From Methanoculleus sp. (GTDB lineage: Archaea > Halobacteriota > Methanomicrobia > Methanomicrobiales > Methanomicrobiaceae): 45,609 nucleotides of DNA. How positions within the stretch are numbered: position 1 is the stretch's first letter; each line of letters opens with the position of its first letter. This document shows positions 1 through 7,262 of this stretch, piece after piece. The translations under genes were made by a program, and so were the position numbers. Location of the stretch: assembly GCA_011048835.1 (NCBI GenBank), contig DSDF01000023.1:1-45609 (forward strand), in the 5' to 3' direction. Under the pieces are notes generated by a model. It saw nothing but the letters and a program-made list of their open reading frames with translations. It searched no databases and had not been told where the DNA came from.

Positions 1-253
1 CCGTGTGAACCCGCCCATTTGCCCCGATGAGCAGGCAGGCGTCGCTGTCCTCGATATTGCCGGCGTCCCGGAGGAAAAATGAGAATCCGCGTTCCTTCCC
101 GAATGCCCGCATCGCCCGGGCGAGCGTGCCGAGTTCGTCTCCGCTGATGACCCGCGTGACGAGGACGTCGGTTCCTTTTCCCTTGGGAGCGGTCCGTGCG
201 GCGAGTTCCATGAACCGGGCGACAACCGCCACGGCGCTCTCTTCTCCGCCCAT
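1..253 (-). CDS. DUF2148 ferredoxin-domain protein, N-terminal part (runs off left edge)
   Basis: About 84 residues are visible, starting with ATG at 253 and reading off the left edge. The text after the start (AARTAPKGKGTD, then FFLRDAGNIEDSDACLLIG) matches what I remember of COG4739/DUF2148, an archaeal and anaerobe family of about 180 residues carrying a ferredoxin-like cysteine cluster in the part missing here. The function of the family is unknown; a redox or small-molecule role is usually assumed. A weak GGAG lies about 13 bases upstream of the ATG. The neighbouring 254-904 stretch has no intact gene, so the promoter must lie there. Family assignment is from recall and fairly confident; the cysteine motifs cannot be checked in this window. 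Confidence 0.78.
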   Translation of the reverse strand, partial: MGGEESAVAVVARFMELAARTAPKGKGTDVLVTRVISGDELGTLARAMRAFGKERGFSFFLRDAGNIEDSDACLLIGANGRVHT

Positions 254-394
254 GGCGGAACGTGGTACTCCAAGGGGTAAATAGATGCTTGTTTGCGGGA
301 ATACGCCGCTTCGGGCGCATGCTGTCAATGTATTCAAGTCGGCAAAGGCGCCATACACTTCGCCACGTGATACCCGATGCCGCCGAAACCGTAA

Positions 395-715
395 ATGCCG
401 AGGGCTGCCGCCGTCCATGACCTGTCGGGTTTCGGGCGGATGAAAGCTACCGGAAGGTCGCCTGCGATTCCATCCCGGCACATTACCCGGGCACCGGCGA
501 TGCATTCGCCAGCGTCCTCGCGGGCAGCGTCATGCAGGGCGCCAGCCTCCCGATCGCCCTCGACAGGGCGGTGAAGTTTGTGTCCAGTGCGATCCGGGGA
601 CATTCGGGCACGCCCATCCTGCGAGGGAAGGGGTACTGCTCGAAGGGTGCCGGATACCCTGAAAGGGCCGCTGGTGGCGGACAGTTACGAACGGATGGTG
701 AACGGGCCGCCGCCA
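395..715 (+). pseudogene. Pyridoxal/pyridoxamine kinase (PdxY-like) relic, internally deleted and frameshifted
   Basis: From ATG 395 one frame reads MPRAAAVHDLSGFGR, which resembles the N-terminus of PdxK/PdxY-type kinases of the ribokinase superfamily. After about 15 codons, another frame (codons from about 457) reads KVACDSIPAHYPGTGDAF followed by ASVLAGSVMQG and LPIALDRAVKFVSSAIR, which is the C-terminal ATP/anion-hole region (GTGD) of the same family. The roughly 180 residues normally between them are absent, so the gene has suffered an internal deletion. Downstream the homology hops frame again (REGVLLE in one frame, then VPDTLKGPLVADSYERMV in another), indicating at least two more indels. 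It cannot make an active kinase. The family usually has 280-300 residues. Confidence 0.72.
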
Positions 716-865
716 CCCGATGCCTCCGCGCTACCCCGGCGGATCTCTCCGCCGGAGCGCATCTCCAGCGCCCCCCGCTCGAAACGCAAGGAAGGCAGGG
801 CAACCGTTTCCATGCGTTTCCCTCTCCGTAGTGGCATCGGATACGGGACAATTCTATGCAATACA

Positions 866-880
866 AAAGTATATTATGTA
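866..880 (+). promoter_or_regulatory. TATA-like promoter of the TPR gene
   Basis: The sequence AAAGTATATTATG lies 27-37 bases upstream of the ATG at 905, the spacing expected for an archaeal TATA box feeding a transcript with little or no leader. The flanks are very AT-rich compared with the surrounding DNA. Confidence 0.45.
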
Positions 881-904
881 AAAAATATTTAATGATAGCA
901 TCCC

Positions 905-1612
905 ATGCGGATTCTTGAAAAATTCAATCCCAGAAAGCGCCTCTTTTGTGCCCTCGATCTCTATCACCAGGGGAACAGCCACGCCAAAATGGGGCATTAC
1001 GACGAGGCATTGCAGTGCTATGATCTCTCGATACAGAACAATCCCCGGGATGCCAATGTATGGACCAGCAGGGGCATCGTGCTCGCCGGTTCCGAGGATT
1101 TCAAGGCTGCAGTACAATCGTTCGATCAGGCGCTCCGCATCGATCCGATGCATGCCCGGGCACTGAAACACAAGGCCAAAGCGATGCTCAGGACGGGTGA
1201 TTTCCAGCGGGCCCTCATATGCTGCAGGGAAGCCCTCGACCTCAACCCGAACTCCGTCTCCCTGTGGGTGATGAATGGCCTTGCGAACTACGGGATTGCA
1301 AACTACCGGGAATCGATCCGCTGCTACGACCGGGCGCTGAAACGCGACCCCCAGTCGCTCTCCGCAATGATCAACAAGGGAATTGCGCTCAACAAGGCAG
1401 GGAAGTACCAGGAGGCGCACGCATGCTTCGACCTCGCCCGGTTCATCGATCCCGGTCTTCCGGCCATCTACACCAACAAGGCCATCTCGTTCTACTACCA
1501 GAAGAACTATCCCCAGGCGCTTCGCTGCATCGAATGGACGCTTGAAATCGATCCCGAAAACGAGCGGGCGAAGTCCCTCCGACGGATACTCCAGTCAGGT
1601 CATGCACAGTGA
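905..1612 (+). CDS. Tetratricopeptide repeat (TPR) protein
   Basis: This 235-residue protein is made almost wholly of about six 34-residue TPR units. The repeat hallmarks are visible in register: KMGHYDEALQCYDLSIQNNP, EDFKAAVQSFDQALRIDP, GDFQRALICCREALDLNP, ANYRESIRCYDRALKRDP, GKYQEAHACFDLARFIDP and KNYPQALRCIEWTLEIDP. There is no signal peptide or membrane segment, so it is probably a cytoplasmic protein-protein scaffold; the partner is unknown. Such proteins are abundant in Methanomicrobiales. The gene stands alone, convergent with the small gene that ends at 1635. The start is supported by the upstream TATA box. Confidence 0.92.
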   Translation: MRILEKFNPRKRLFCALDLYHQGNSHAKMGHYDEALQCYDLSIQNNPRDANVWTSRGIVLAGSEDFKAAVQSFDQALRIDPMHARALKHKAKAMLRTGDFQRALICCREALDLNPNSVSLWVMNGLANYGIANYRESIRCYDRALKRDPQSLSAMINKGIALNKAGKYQEAHACFDLARFIDPGLPAIYTNKAISFYYQKNYPQALRCIEWTLEIDPENERAKSLRRILQSGHAQ

Positions 1613-1634
1613 GTGCGCACACCGGAAAAAGCAG

Positions 1635-1943
1635 TTAAAAATCGGATAATATCGATTCGAAATCGAGTATTTTCGGGCTTCCCGGCTCTTTTGCTTCTTC
1701 GATGCAGGTGATGATTTTCTCGATGACTTCGTTTTCACTGCGCGGCACTTTGCCCTGCAACACATTATCGAGCGCCCTGCTGTGGTAGATGACATGCTGG
1801 AGGCGCACGTCCTTGTAGCCGACCACGGCGACGATGGCATTGGATCGTTGATCAGAAGTGATGGAGATGATATTATTGACATTCACATAATCGTCCTTCA
1901 ATGATTTTACCCATACCATGCTGGATATATTAAAAATGAGCAT
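1635..1943 (-). CDS. Small hypothetical protein
   Basis: This 102-residue protein is not recognised. It has a mixed beta/alpha character (SIVAVV-like strands around residues 36-50, then a C-terminal helix rich in Glu and Lys), no signal peptide and no membrane span. An alternative start at ATG 1919 (MVWVKSLKDDYVNVNN) would shorten it by eight residues. A TTTAATATAT element lies between the two candidate starts, so the upper ATG may be outside the transcript. It is convergent with the TPR gene and precedes the glycosyltransferase cluster on the same strand. Base usage is less GC-rich than its neighbours. Whether it is conserved cannot be judged from the sequence alone. Confidence 0.6.
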   Translation of the reverse strand: MLIFNISSMVWVKSLKDDYVNVNNIISITSDQRSNAIVAVVGYKDVRLQHVIYHSRALDNVLQGKVPRSENEVIEKIITCIEEAKEPGSPKILDFESILSDF

Positions 1944-2003
1944 AAATTTTAGTTCCGATCTGCCACCGGAAAAGAGACCGGGCCCGAATGAACAAGAAAG
2001 GAG

Positions 2004-2708
2004 CTATTTTTTGTATTCACGCTGTGCATAGGAATATTTTTCCGATTCTCCACCGCTCGCAACGATATAGATCCATTCCCAGAGCGATTTCAAGGTGCCG
2101 AACTGTTCATACCGCCGCATGGAAAACCCCACCTTCATTGCCGGGTTGAGCACCACACGCCCAAGCTGCTTCATTCTCCGGGCGATCTCGAGATCGTCCC
2201 CTGCATCGATGCAGCGGTACATGCCTGCGGCAAAGAAGGCCTCACGGTCAAATGCGGTGTTGCACCCGAGCGTGTAGTACATGGTGCCGGTCAGGTACCC
2301 GACCCGTGAGAAGAGGTTGGCGAAATGCAGGGACAGCTGGTGGTTCAGGCCCGGCTCGATCGGGGAGACGTAGCCGTAGAGCTGGACGATGCCCTCATCG
2401 CGGGAAAAAGAGCGTTGAATCTCTTCCAGCCAGTTTTCGGGGATGATGCAGTCCGCATCGGTGGTGGCGATGATGGTGCCGCGGGCCAGTTTCGCACCGT
2501 CATTGCGCGCCCCACCCACCTTCTCGCTGGTCTGGATCACCACCCGGTCGGCATACGGTTCGGCGAGTTCCCGCGTCCGGTCCTGTGAATTACCGTCCAC
2601 GACGATGATCTCGTAGGTCTCCCGGGGCAGTGTCTGGGTGGAGAGGGAGGCAAGACACCGCTCAATGTTTTCCTCCTCATTGTAGGTTGGAACGATTACC
2701 GAAATCAT
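2004..2708 (-). CDS. Family 2 glycosyltransferase
   Basis: The 234-residue protein is a GT-A fold family 2 glycosyltransferase. It opens with the nucleotide-sugar site ISVIVPTYNEEENIERCL, has VVDGNSQDRT and GGARNDGAKLARG, then the metal-binding DxD in TTDADC near residue 90. GDDLEIARRMKQ near residue 170 is the acceptor-side ED-like motif. There is no long C-terminal membrane anchor, so it is probably cytosolic or peripheral. It overlaps the upstream GT4 gene by ATGA (2705-2708) and is last of a three-gene operon. It probably adds a sugar to a lipid-linked or surface glycan; the donor cannot be inferred. Confidence 0.9.
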   Translation of the reverse strand: MISVIVPTYNEEENIERCLASLSTQTLPRETYEIIVVDGNSQDRTRELAEPYADRVVIQTSEKVGGARNDGAKLARGTIIATTDADCIIPENWLEEIQRSFSRDEGIVQLYGYVSPIEPGLNHQLSLHFANLFSRVGYLTGTMYYTLGCNTAFDREAFFAAGMYRCIDAGDDLEIARRMKQLGRVVLNPAMKVGFSMRRYEQFGTLKSLWEWIYIVASGGESEKYSYAQREYKK

Positions 2709-3682
2709 GGCTCCACCAGTTCGCTGTAAAGTGCACGGTGCTGCTGTGCAATACGCCGGATGTCAAATTGCGCGGTGAATGCCCGCGCCGCTGCGGCAAG
2801 GGCGCGAAGCGCGCCATCATCAGTTATCTGACGGGCGGCTTCATCAACATTTCCAAAATATGCAAGATTTTCCCCGAAAATCTCCCGGAATTCAGGGATT
2901 TCCCGTGCCACGACCGGAAGCCCGCAGGAAAGCGCCTCGAGGTTCACGAGCCCGAAGGTCTCGGCGTACGACGGCATGAAAAAGATGTCGGCGGCGCTGT
3001 AAGCGGCTACGATATCGGGGACAAACCCGGTAAACAGCATATTTTCCCCGCACTTCTTCTTCATCTGCTGTATTTTGAAATAATCCTTCGAGCCCATCCC
3101 GTAGGGAAACCCGCCCACCCATACCCAGAGCAGGTCGGGAACCTGCAGGGAAAGCTCCATCACATCATAGATCCCTTTTCTCGGCGTCTGCTGGGCAACG
3201 GTGAGCACGACCCGCGCATCGTCGCCGATACCGTGGGCCTCCCTGAACTCCTGCGCTTTTTGCCGGTCGTGCGAAAATATCCCCCTGTCCACGCCGTTCG
3301 GGATCAGCGTCGTGGGCACGCCGGGGACCATGGCCTCGATCTCCTGCTGGCATATCTCCGAGATGGTGATGATATGGTCGAACGAGCGGTAGATTTTCGG
3401 GTAGAGCGAATTGACGACATTGTGGAAGGCGACATTGTCCTCGTTGATGCGGGGCGTCGAGTGCGCCGTGAGCACGGAACAGCCGCGGTTCATCTTTTCA
3501 TTGGAGAGGGCGAGCGGGCCGAAGGTGTGGTAATGCACCACATCGAAGGTGCTGCTCATCGCATTGTAGCTGACATCGACGGACCTGTCCTGCAGCAGTG
3601 CCTTATACAGCGTTTTTGCGGCAGTAGCGCAGCCGATGTACTTGAAAAAGAGCATATCCTCGACAAAAAAATTGACGTTCAT
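2705..3682 (-). CDS. Family 4 glycosyltransferase (GT-B)
   Basis: This is a 325-residue retaining glycosyltransferase of family 4. The C-terminal half carries the nucleotide-sugar signature YAETFGLVNLEALSCGLPVV (E-x7-E), with VLTVAQQTPRKGIYDVMEL in the linker and PNGVDRGIF before it. The N-terminal acceptor domain is short. ATG at 3682 is chosen because it overlaps the stop of the upstream FAD gene (ATGA); a 13-residue upstream extension is open but would overlap that gene more. It sits between the FAD oxidoreductase and the GT2 gene with ATGA overlaps at both ends, which argues for translational coupling and a shared glycan pathway. Confidence 0.9.
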   Translation of the reverse strand: MNVNFFVEDMLFFKYIGCATAAKTLYKALLQDRSVDVSYNAMSSTFDVVHYHTFGPLALSNEKMNRGCSVLTAHSTPRINEDNVAFHNVVNSLYPKIYRSFDHIITISEICQQEIEAMVPGVPTTLIPNGVDRGIFSHDRQKAQEFREAHGIGDDARVVLTVAQQTPRKGIYDVMELSLQVPDLLWVWVGGFPYGMGSKDYFKIQQMKKKCGENMLFTGFVPDIVAAYSAADIFFMPSYAETFGLVNLEALSCGLPVVAREIPEFREIFGENLAYFGNVDEAARQITDDGALRALAAAARAFTAQFDIRRIAQQHRALYSELVEP

Positions 3683-4992
3683 GGAACCGCCTTCACGAAC
3701 TCCAACGCGTTGCGGATGCATGCATCCATGTTCAGGTACTCGAACTCGGCAAATCGTCCCACCAGATCGATCCCCTGATCCCTGATATAGGTTCGGACGG
3801 TCTCGATGTTGTCCTGGTACTCGAGATCGTAGACGACATAGGCAAAGTCCTCGCGTTCCACCGCGCGGTAGACGACGCTCTCCGCGCTCTCGATGAGCCC
3901 CATGCGGACGAGCCCTTCCACCACATGGTCGACCACCTCGTCATCGGAGAGCGCCGATACGGCATCCCCTTCGTTGCAGGTGATCTCCGCGAGGATCGAC
4001 GAGCAGCCCTCCGGTGCGACGTCGGTGCTGTAGTTCGAGGGAAACGAGACGCGATTGAAAGACCCGAGGTCGTGCTGGGGGACATACAGCCAGGAATATT
4101 CGGCAACCTCGCCCGTAATCCCGAGACAGACGGAGATGAGGGAATTGTAGCGCAACCGTTCGCACGCCTTCCGGCATGCGTCGGGCACGCCGTCCATGCA
4201 GGCGAGAAGGTGCTGGACGGGTATGGTGGAGATGCACCGGTCGGCCTCGATCGACTCCGTGCCGTCGCTCACGATCACCCCGCCCCCCTCCTTCCGTACC
4301 GACGCGACCTCGAAGTCCGTGACGATACGATCCTGCACCGGGGCAGCCATCGCCCTGACCAGCGCCTCGATGCCCCCGCGGACCGGATAGGAGAAGACTG
4401 CCTGGTGGGTGTAGCCTTCGGTTTCGATGCCTATTGCGGATTTGACGATATCCTCCACGGGAGGGCGCGGAATGCGCCCGTCCACCCAGTGCAGCGACAT
4501 CTTCTCCGCAGGGTAATTCCAGATCTTTTCATTGTACGGCACCATGTAGAGGTCGGCAATCCCCCTGCCGAACGTAGCGTAGATCCACTCGCGAAAATTG
4601 CGGGGCGGCGGGGTCTCGCCTTTCTCGACCGCAATCAGGGTGCGGATATATTCATTGAGGCAGAAGAAGCAGTCCTCTTTCGGCAGGTCGGAAAGGCCGT
4701 TTTCAAAGGGGTATTTCACAAAATTTCCCTTATAGAATATTTTGGTGTTCCTGCGGCGCTCATCTCGGTTGTCCCCCAGGACATCGCGCATGAACGAGAG
4801 GATTTCCGTATCCCTGCTGAATATGATATGGGAGCCCCCGGTATCGAAGGTAAACCCCTCCGTTGTTCTCGAACGGCAGAGGCCCCCGATGGTGGCCTCA
4901 CGTTCGAGGACCACGACGTCTTCACCCTTTTTTGCGAGAAGCCTCGCGAGGGTGACGCCGGTCAGCCCGCCGCCTAAAATTGCCCATCTCAC
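3679..4992 (-). CDS. FAD-dependent oxidoreductase, protoporphyrinogen-oxidase/UDP-galactopyranose-mutase-like
   Basis: The 437-residue flavoprotein begins with a Rossmann FAD site (ILGGGLTGVTLA, then VVVLEREATIGGLCRS) and continues as the amine-oxidase/HemY fold (COG1232). FDTGGSHIIF, YMVPYNEKIWNYPAEKMS and YPVRGGIEALVRAM are typical of the sugar-cluster members of this family. The usual role in such clusters is oxidation or ring isomerisation of a nucleotide sugar, not haem synthesis, which fits its coupling to two glycosyltransferases. The start is GTG at 4992 (GTG AGA TGG GCA), because no in-frame ATG precedes the FAD motif. It leads the three-gene operon. Confidence 0.82.
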   Translation of the reverse strand: MRWAILGGGLTGVTLARLLAKKGEDVVVLEREATIGGLCRSRTTEGFTFDTGGSHIIFSRDTEILSFMRDVLGDNRDERRRNTKIFYKGNFVKYPFENGLSDLPKEDCFFCLNEYIRTLIAVEKGETPPPRNFREWIYATFGRGIADLYMVPYNEKIWNYPAEKMSLHWVDGRIPRPPVEDIVKSAIGIETEGYTHQAVFSYPVRGGIEALVRAMAAPVQDRIVTDFEVASVRKEGGGVIVSDGTESIEADRCISTIPVQHLLACMDGVPDACRKACERLRYNSLISVCLGITGEVAEYSWLYVPQHDLGSFNRVSFPSNYSTDVAPEGCSSILAEITCNEGDAVSALSDDEVVDHVVEGLVRMGLIESAESVVYRAVEREDFAYVVYDLEYQDNIETVRTYIRDQGIDLVGRFAEFEYLNMDACIRNALEFVKAVP

Positions 4993-5025
4993 GATACTAT
5001 TTTCGGCCCGTTCTCATAAAAAAGT

Positions 5026-5037
5026 GTTGAATTCAAC
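5026..5037. promoter_or_regulatory. Perfect 12-base palindrome upstream of glycan operon
   Basis: GTTGAATTCAAC is a perfect inverted repeat 34-45 bases upstream of the GTG start at 4992 and just downstream of the symporter gene's stop. A T-rich TATA-like stretch (TTTTTTTATGAG on the minus strand) lies between it and the start. It could bind a dimeric regulator or be chance; nothing else supports regulation. Confidence 0.3.
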
Positions 5038-5058
5038 GACAGACGCCGTGAAAAAACG

Positions 5059-6564
5059 TCATTTCGGCTGGATAAACCAGCCCGTACAGGTGCTATCGAG
5101 GATGCCTGAATCGTTTTTCGCCGTGAGAAGGCTGACTGCGACCATGGCCACGAACGAGAGGACGAGTGCGTAGAAGCTGAAATGCACCGGCAGAGCTGCG
5201 ACATACTGGTGCCAGTAGCCGAATATCCCGGCACTCACCAGCCCGATGCTCATGCTGGCGATGGCCCCCTGCCGGGTCGCTCCCCTCCAGTACAGCCCGG
5301 CGAGCAGCGGCACGGCAAAGGTGGCAAGCATCACGCCGATTCCCATCCATATCAGCCATGCCAGCATGGGCGGCGGGTTCACCGCAAGCAGGAGCGTCCC
5401 TCCTGCCGCAGCCACCACGGAGACTTTGCTGACCATGAGCACCTCCTTGTCCGAGGCAGAAGGCCGCAGGATGTTGCGGTAGACATCCCAGCCGAACATG
5501 GTGCCCACGGTGAGCATCAGCCGGTCCGTGGTGGACATCACCGCGGCAAGCACGATGACGGCGAATATCGCCCATACGAACACGCTGCTCGAGACCAGCT
5601 GGATGCTGTACACAAGGATGAAGTCCTGTGCGTTGATTGCCTCGGGCAGGACGAGGGCCCCGGACTCGACAAGTGACCGGCCCGCGAATCCGGTGAACTT
5701 GACCAGAAACATGACCACGGCATACACCGCGAATGCGATGACCGGCGACCAGCGGAAATACTTCTCGTCTTTTGCGGCGAGCACATTATTGATGACATGG
5801 GGTGCGCACGCCAGCCCGATCATCAGCAGCAGCCCGAAGGAGACCAGGAATTCGGGAGTGAAGGCCGGAGCGCCTGCAGGCATGTAGGGCTGGACGAAGT
5901 TCGGGTTGATTTCAGCAAGCGCCCCGTTGATGCTGGTGAGCCCTCCCGCTTGCAGGATAACGAGCGGCGCCATGATCAGAACGCCGAGGATGAGGATCCC
6001 TCCCTGAAAGAGCGTGGTCCAGGAGACGGCGTAGAGCCCGCCGATGGTGGTGTAGAGCGTGATCACGATGCCTGCAATGAGCAGTGCCTGCCAGTGCTGG
6101 ATGCCGAACAGCCAGACAAGGATGATGCTGATTGCCGTGTACTGCCCGATCAGGTAGATGAGCGAGACGATGATGCCTGCGACGGCACTGAGCCCCCGCA
6201 TCGCCCTCGGGCTCTCGAACCGGTGGGCGAAATAGTCCTGGATCGTCATGTACCCCTCCTGCGTACCGACGTGGTTGAGCTTCACGCCGAAAACGATGAT
6301 GGCGAACGCTGCCGAGAGGGGCACGAAGATCTGTTCCCAGATCGTCGGCCACCCGGCGGCATACCCGAGCCCGCTCACGCCGAGAAGGGTCATCCCGCTG
6401 CAGATGGAAGCGACGATGAGAATGGTGAACACCCAGAACCCGAGTGACCTACCTGCGAGGATGTAATCTTCCGAATTATGGATCTTCTTCGAGGCCCAGC
6501 TCCCGATGGCGATCAGCAGGACGCAGTAGAGCACGACGACCGTGAGGGTCACCATCTCGACCAT
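5059..6564 (-). CDS. Sodium:solute symporter (SSS family)
   Basis: This 501-residue, very hydrophobic protein has about 13 membrane spans and the SSS family layout: GRSLGFWVFTILIVASICSG in the first core helices, then YLIGQYTAISIILVWLFG, TTIGGLYAVSWTTLFQG, and the conserved STTDRLMLTVGTMFGWDVYR near residue 345. It would import an organic solute with Na+, in the style of PanF or PutP; the substrate is not evident from sequence. It is preceded by a 34-residue membrane protein with only one base between that stop and this ATG, so the two are co-transcribed. The short soluble C-tail ends after the last helix. Confidence 0.93.
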   Translation of the reverse strand: MVEMVTLTVVVLYCVLLIAIGSWASKKIHNSEDYILAGRSLGFWVFTILIVASICSGMTLLGVSGLGYAAGWPTIWEQIFVPLSAAFAIIVFGVKLNHVGTQEGYMTIQDYFAHRFESPRAMRGLSAVAGIIVSLIYLIGQYTAISIILVWLFGIQHWQALLIAGIVITLYTTIGGLYAVSWTTLFQGGILILGVLIMAPLVILQAGGLTSINGALAEINPNFVQPYMPAGAPAFTPEFLVSFGLLLMIGLACAPHVINNVLAAKDEKYFRWSPVIAFAVYAVVMFLVKFTGFAGRSLVESGALVLPEAINAQDFILVYSIQLVSSSVFVWAIFAVIVLAAVMSTTDRLMLTVGTMFGWDVYRNILRPSASDKEVLMVSKVSVVAAAGGTLLLAVNPPPMLAWLIWMGIGVMLATFAVPLLAGLYWRGATRQGAIASMSIGLVSAGIFGYWHQYVAALPVHFSFYALVLSFVAMVAVSLLTAKNDSGILDSTCTGWFIQPK

Positions 6565-6565
6565 A

Positions 6566-6670
6566 TCATGCAGCCTCCCTGAAGGTGAGAGCCCAGATGA
6601 GCAATACGAGGACGGCGAGCAGCACCGTCCCTCCCACGAGTATAGTGGTTATCGTTGGCAGACCGAACAT
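6566..6670 (-). CDS. Symporter small accessory protein (single-span miniprotein)
   Basis: This 34-residue open frame starts at ATG 6670 and stops one base before the symporter start. It consists of a short N-terminus, one strongly hydrophobic helix (TTILVGGTVLLAVLVLLIWA) and a short charged tail (TFREAA). Miniproteins of this size and shape sit just upstream of SSS transporters in archaea and are annotated as symporter small accessory proteins. It probably packs against the transporter in the membrane. It is too short for routine ORF calling, but its placement, spacing and composition make it convincing. Confidence 0.75.
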   Translation of the reverse strand: MFGLPTITTILVGGTVLLAVLVLLIWALTFREAA

Positions 6671-6683
6671 ACTATCATGTTAT

Positions 6684-6708
6684 ATGTTAGCATGCTACAT
6701 ATTAACAT
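6684..6708 (-). promoter_or_regulatory. Promoter with near-palindrome for symporter operon
   Basis: ATGTTAGCATGCTACAT (6684-6700) is a near-perfect inverted repeat around the 10-base core TAGCATGCTA. It overlaps a minus-strand TATA-like element (GTTAATATG, about 6698-6708) at the right distance from the ATG at 6670. A regulator bound here could block the TATA box. This is inference from position and symmetry. Confidence 0.4.
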
Positions 6709-6752
6709 AATCGATCCAGCCATCGCGGGGCCCGGAGACGAACAAAAAAGAG

Positions 6753-7262
6753 TTATTCGGGTTTCTGGCTTTTCACGGTTTTCAAACCCCTCAGAATCGC
6801 GATCTTGCCGGTCCTGACGAGTTCCTTTATCCCGTACTGGCGCAGGAGTTTTTCAAGGGCGTTGATCTTTTCGGAGTCGCCCGTGACCTCGAGTACCACG
6901 GTCCGGGTGCCGACGTCGATGATCTTCGCCCTGAATATACTCGCGATCTGCATGATTTCTGCCCGGCTGGCGCCGGTCTCGGCACCGACCTTGATGAGCG
7001 CGAGCTCGCGGTCGACATGATCGCGGTAGGTGATGTCGGATACCTTGACGATGTCGATTAACTTGTTCAGCTGTTTTTTCAACTGTTCGATCTGGGCGTC
7101 GTCGCCGTAGGCGACCACCGTGATCCTGCTCATATTGGGCTCCTCGCAGACCCCCACCGCGAGGCTCTCGATGTTGAATCCCCGCCGGGAGAACAGGCCT
7201 GCAACCCGGCTCAGGACACCTGCTTTGTTCTCAACGAGGATGCTCAGGGTGTGGGCTTTCAT
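6753..7262 (-). CDS. ilvN: Acetolactate synthase, small (regulatory) subunit
   Basis: The 169-residue protein is the regulatory subunit of acetohydroxyacid synthase. It begins with an ACT domain ([20 protein letters not shown], then [12 protein letters not shown]), followed by the second half typical of the family ([20 protein letters not shown] and [18 protein letters not shown]). Full-length members are about 160-170 residues, so it is complete. It normally activates the catalytic subunit and confers feedback inhibition by valine. It overlaps ilvB by ATGA (7259-7262) and is last in the cimA-ilvB-ilvN operon. Confidence 0.96.
   Translation of the reverse strand: MKAHTLSILVENKAGVLSRVAGLFSRRGFNIESLAVGVCEEPNMSRITVVAYGDDAQIEQLKKQLNKLIDIVKVSDITYRDHVDRELALIKVGAETGASRAEIMQIASIFRAKIIDVGTRTVVLEVTGDSEKINALEKLLRQYGIKELVRTGKIAILRGLKTVKSQKPE

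Larger units (their letters stand above)
254..904. other. Long intergenic stretch with kinase relic and TPR promoter
   Basis: No intact gene is seen in these 651 bases. Several 90-130-codon open frames exist on both strands, but they overlap each other and none resembles a protein from its start. The stretch contains the pyridoxamine-kinase relic described separately (395-715) and, at its right end, an AT-rich promoter for the TPR gene. The base composition switches abruptly from GC-rich relic to AT-rich promoter at about 845. Confidence 0.7.

Noticed and set aside
2630-3778. 382-codon plus-strand frame across the GT4 gene
   Set aside because: Shadow of the glycosyltransferase on the minus strand; no recognisable protein.
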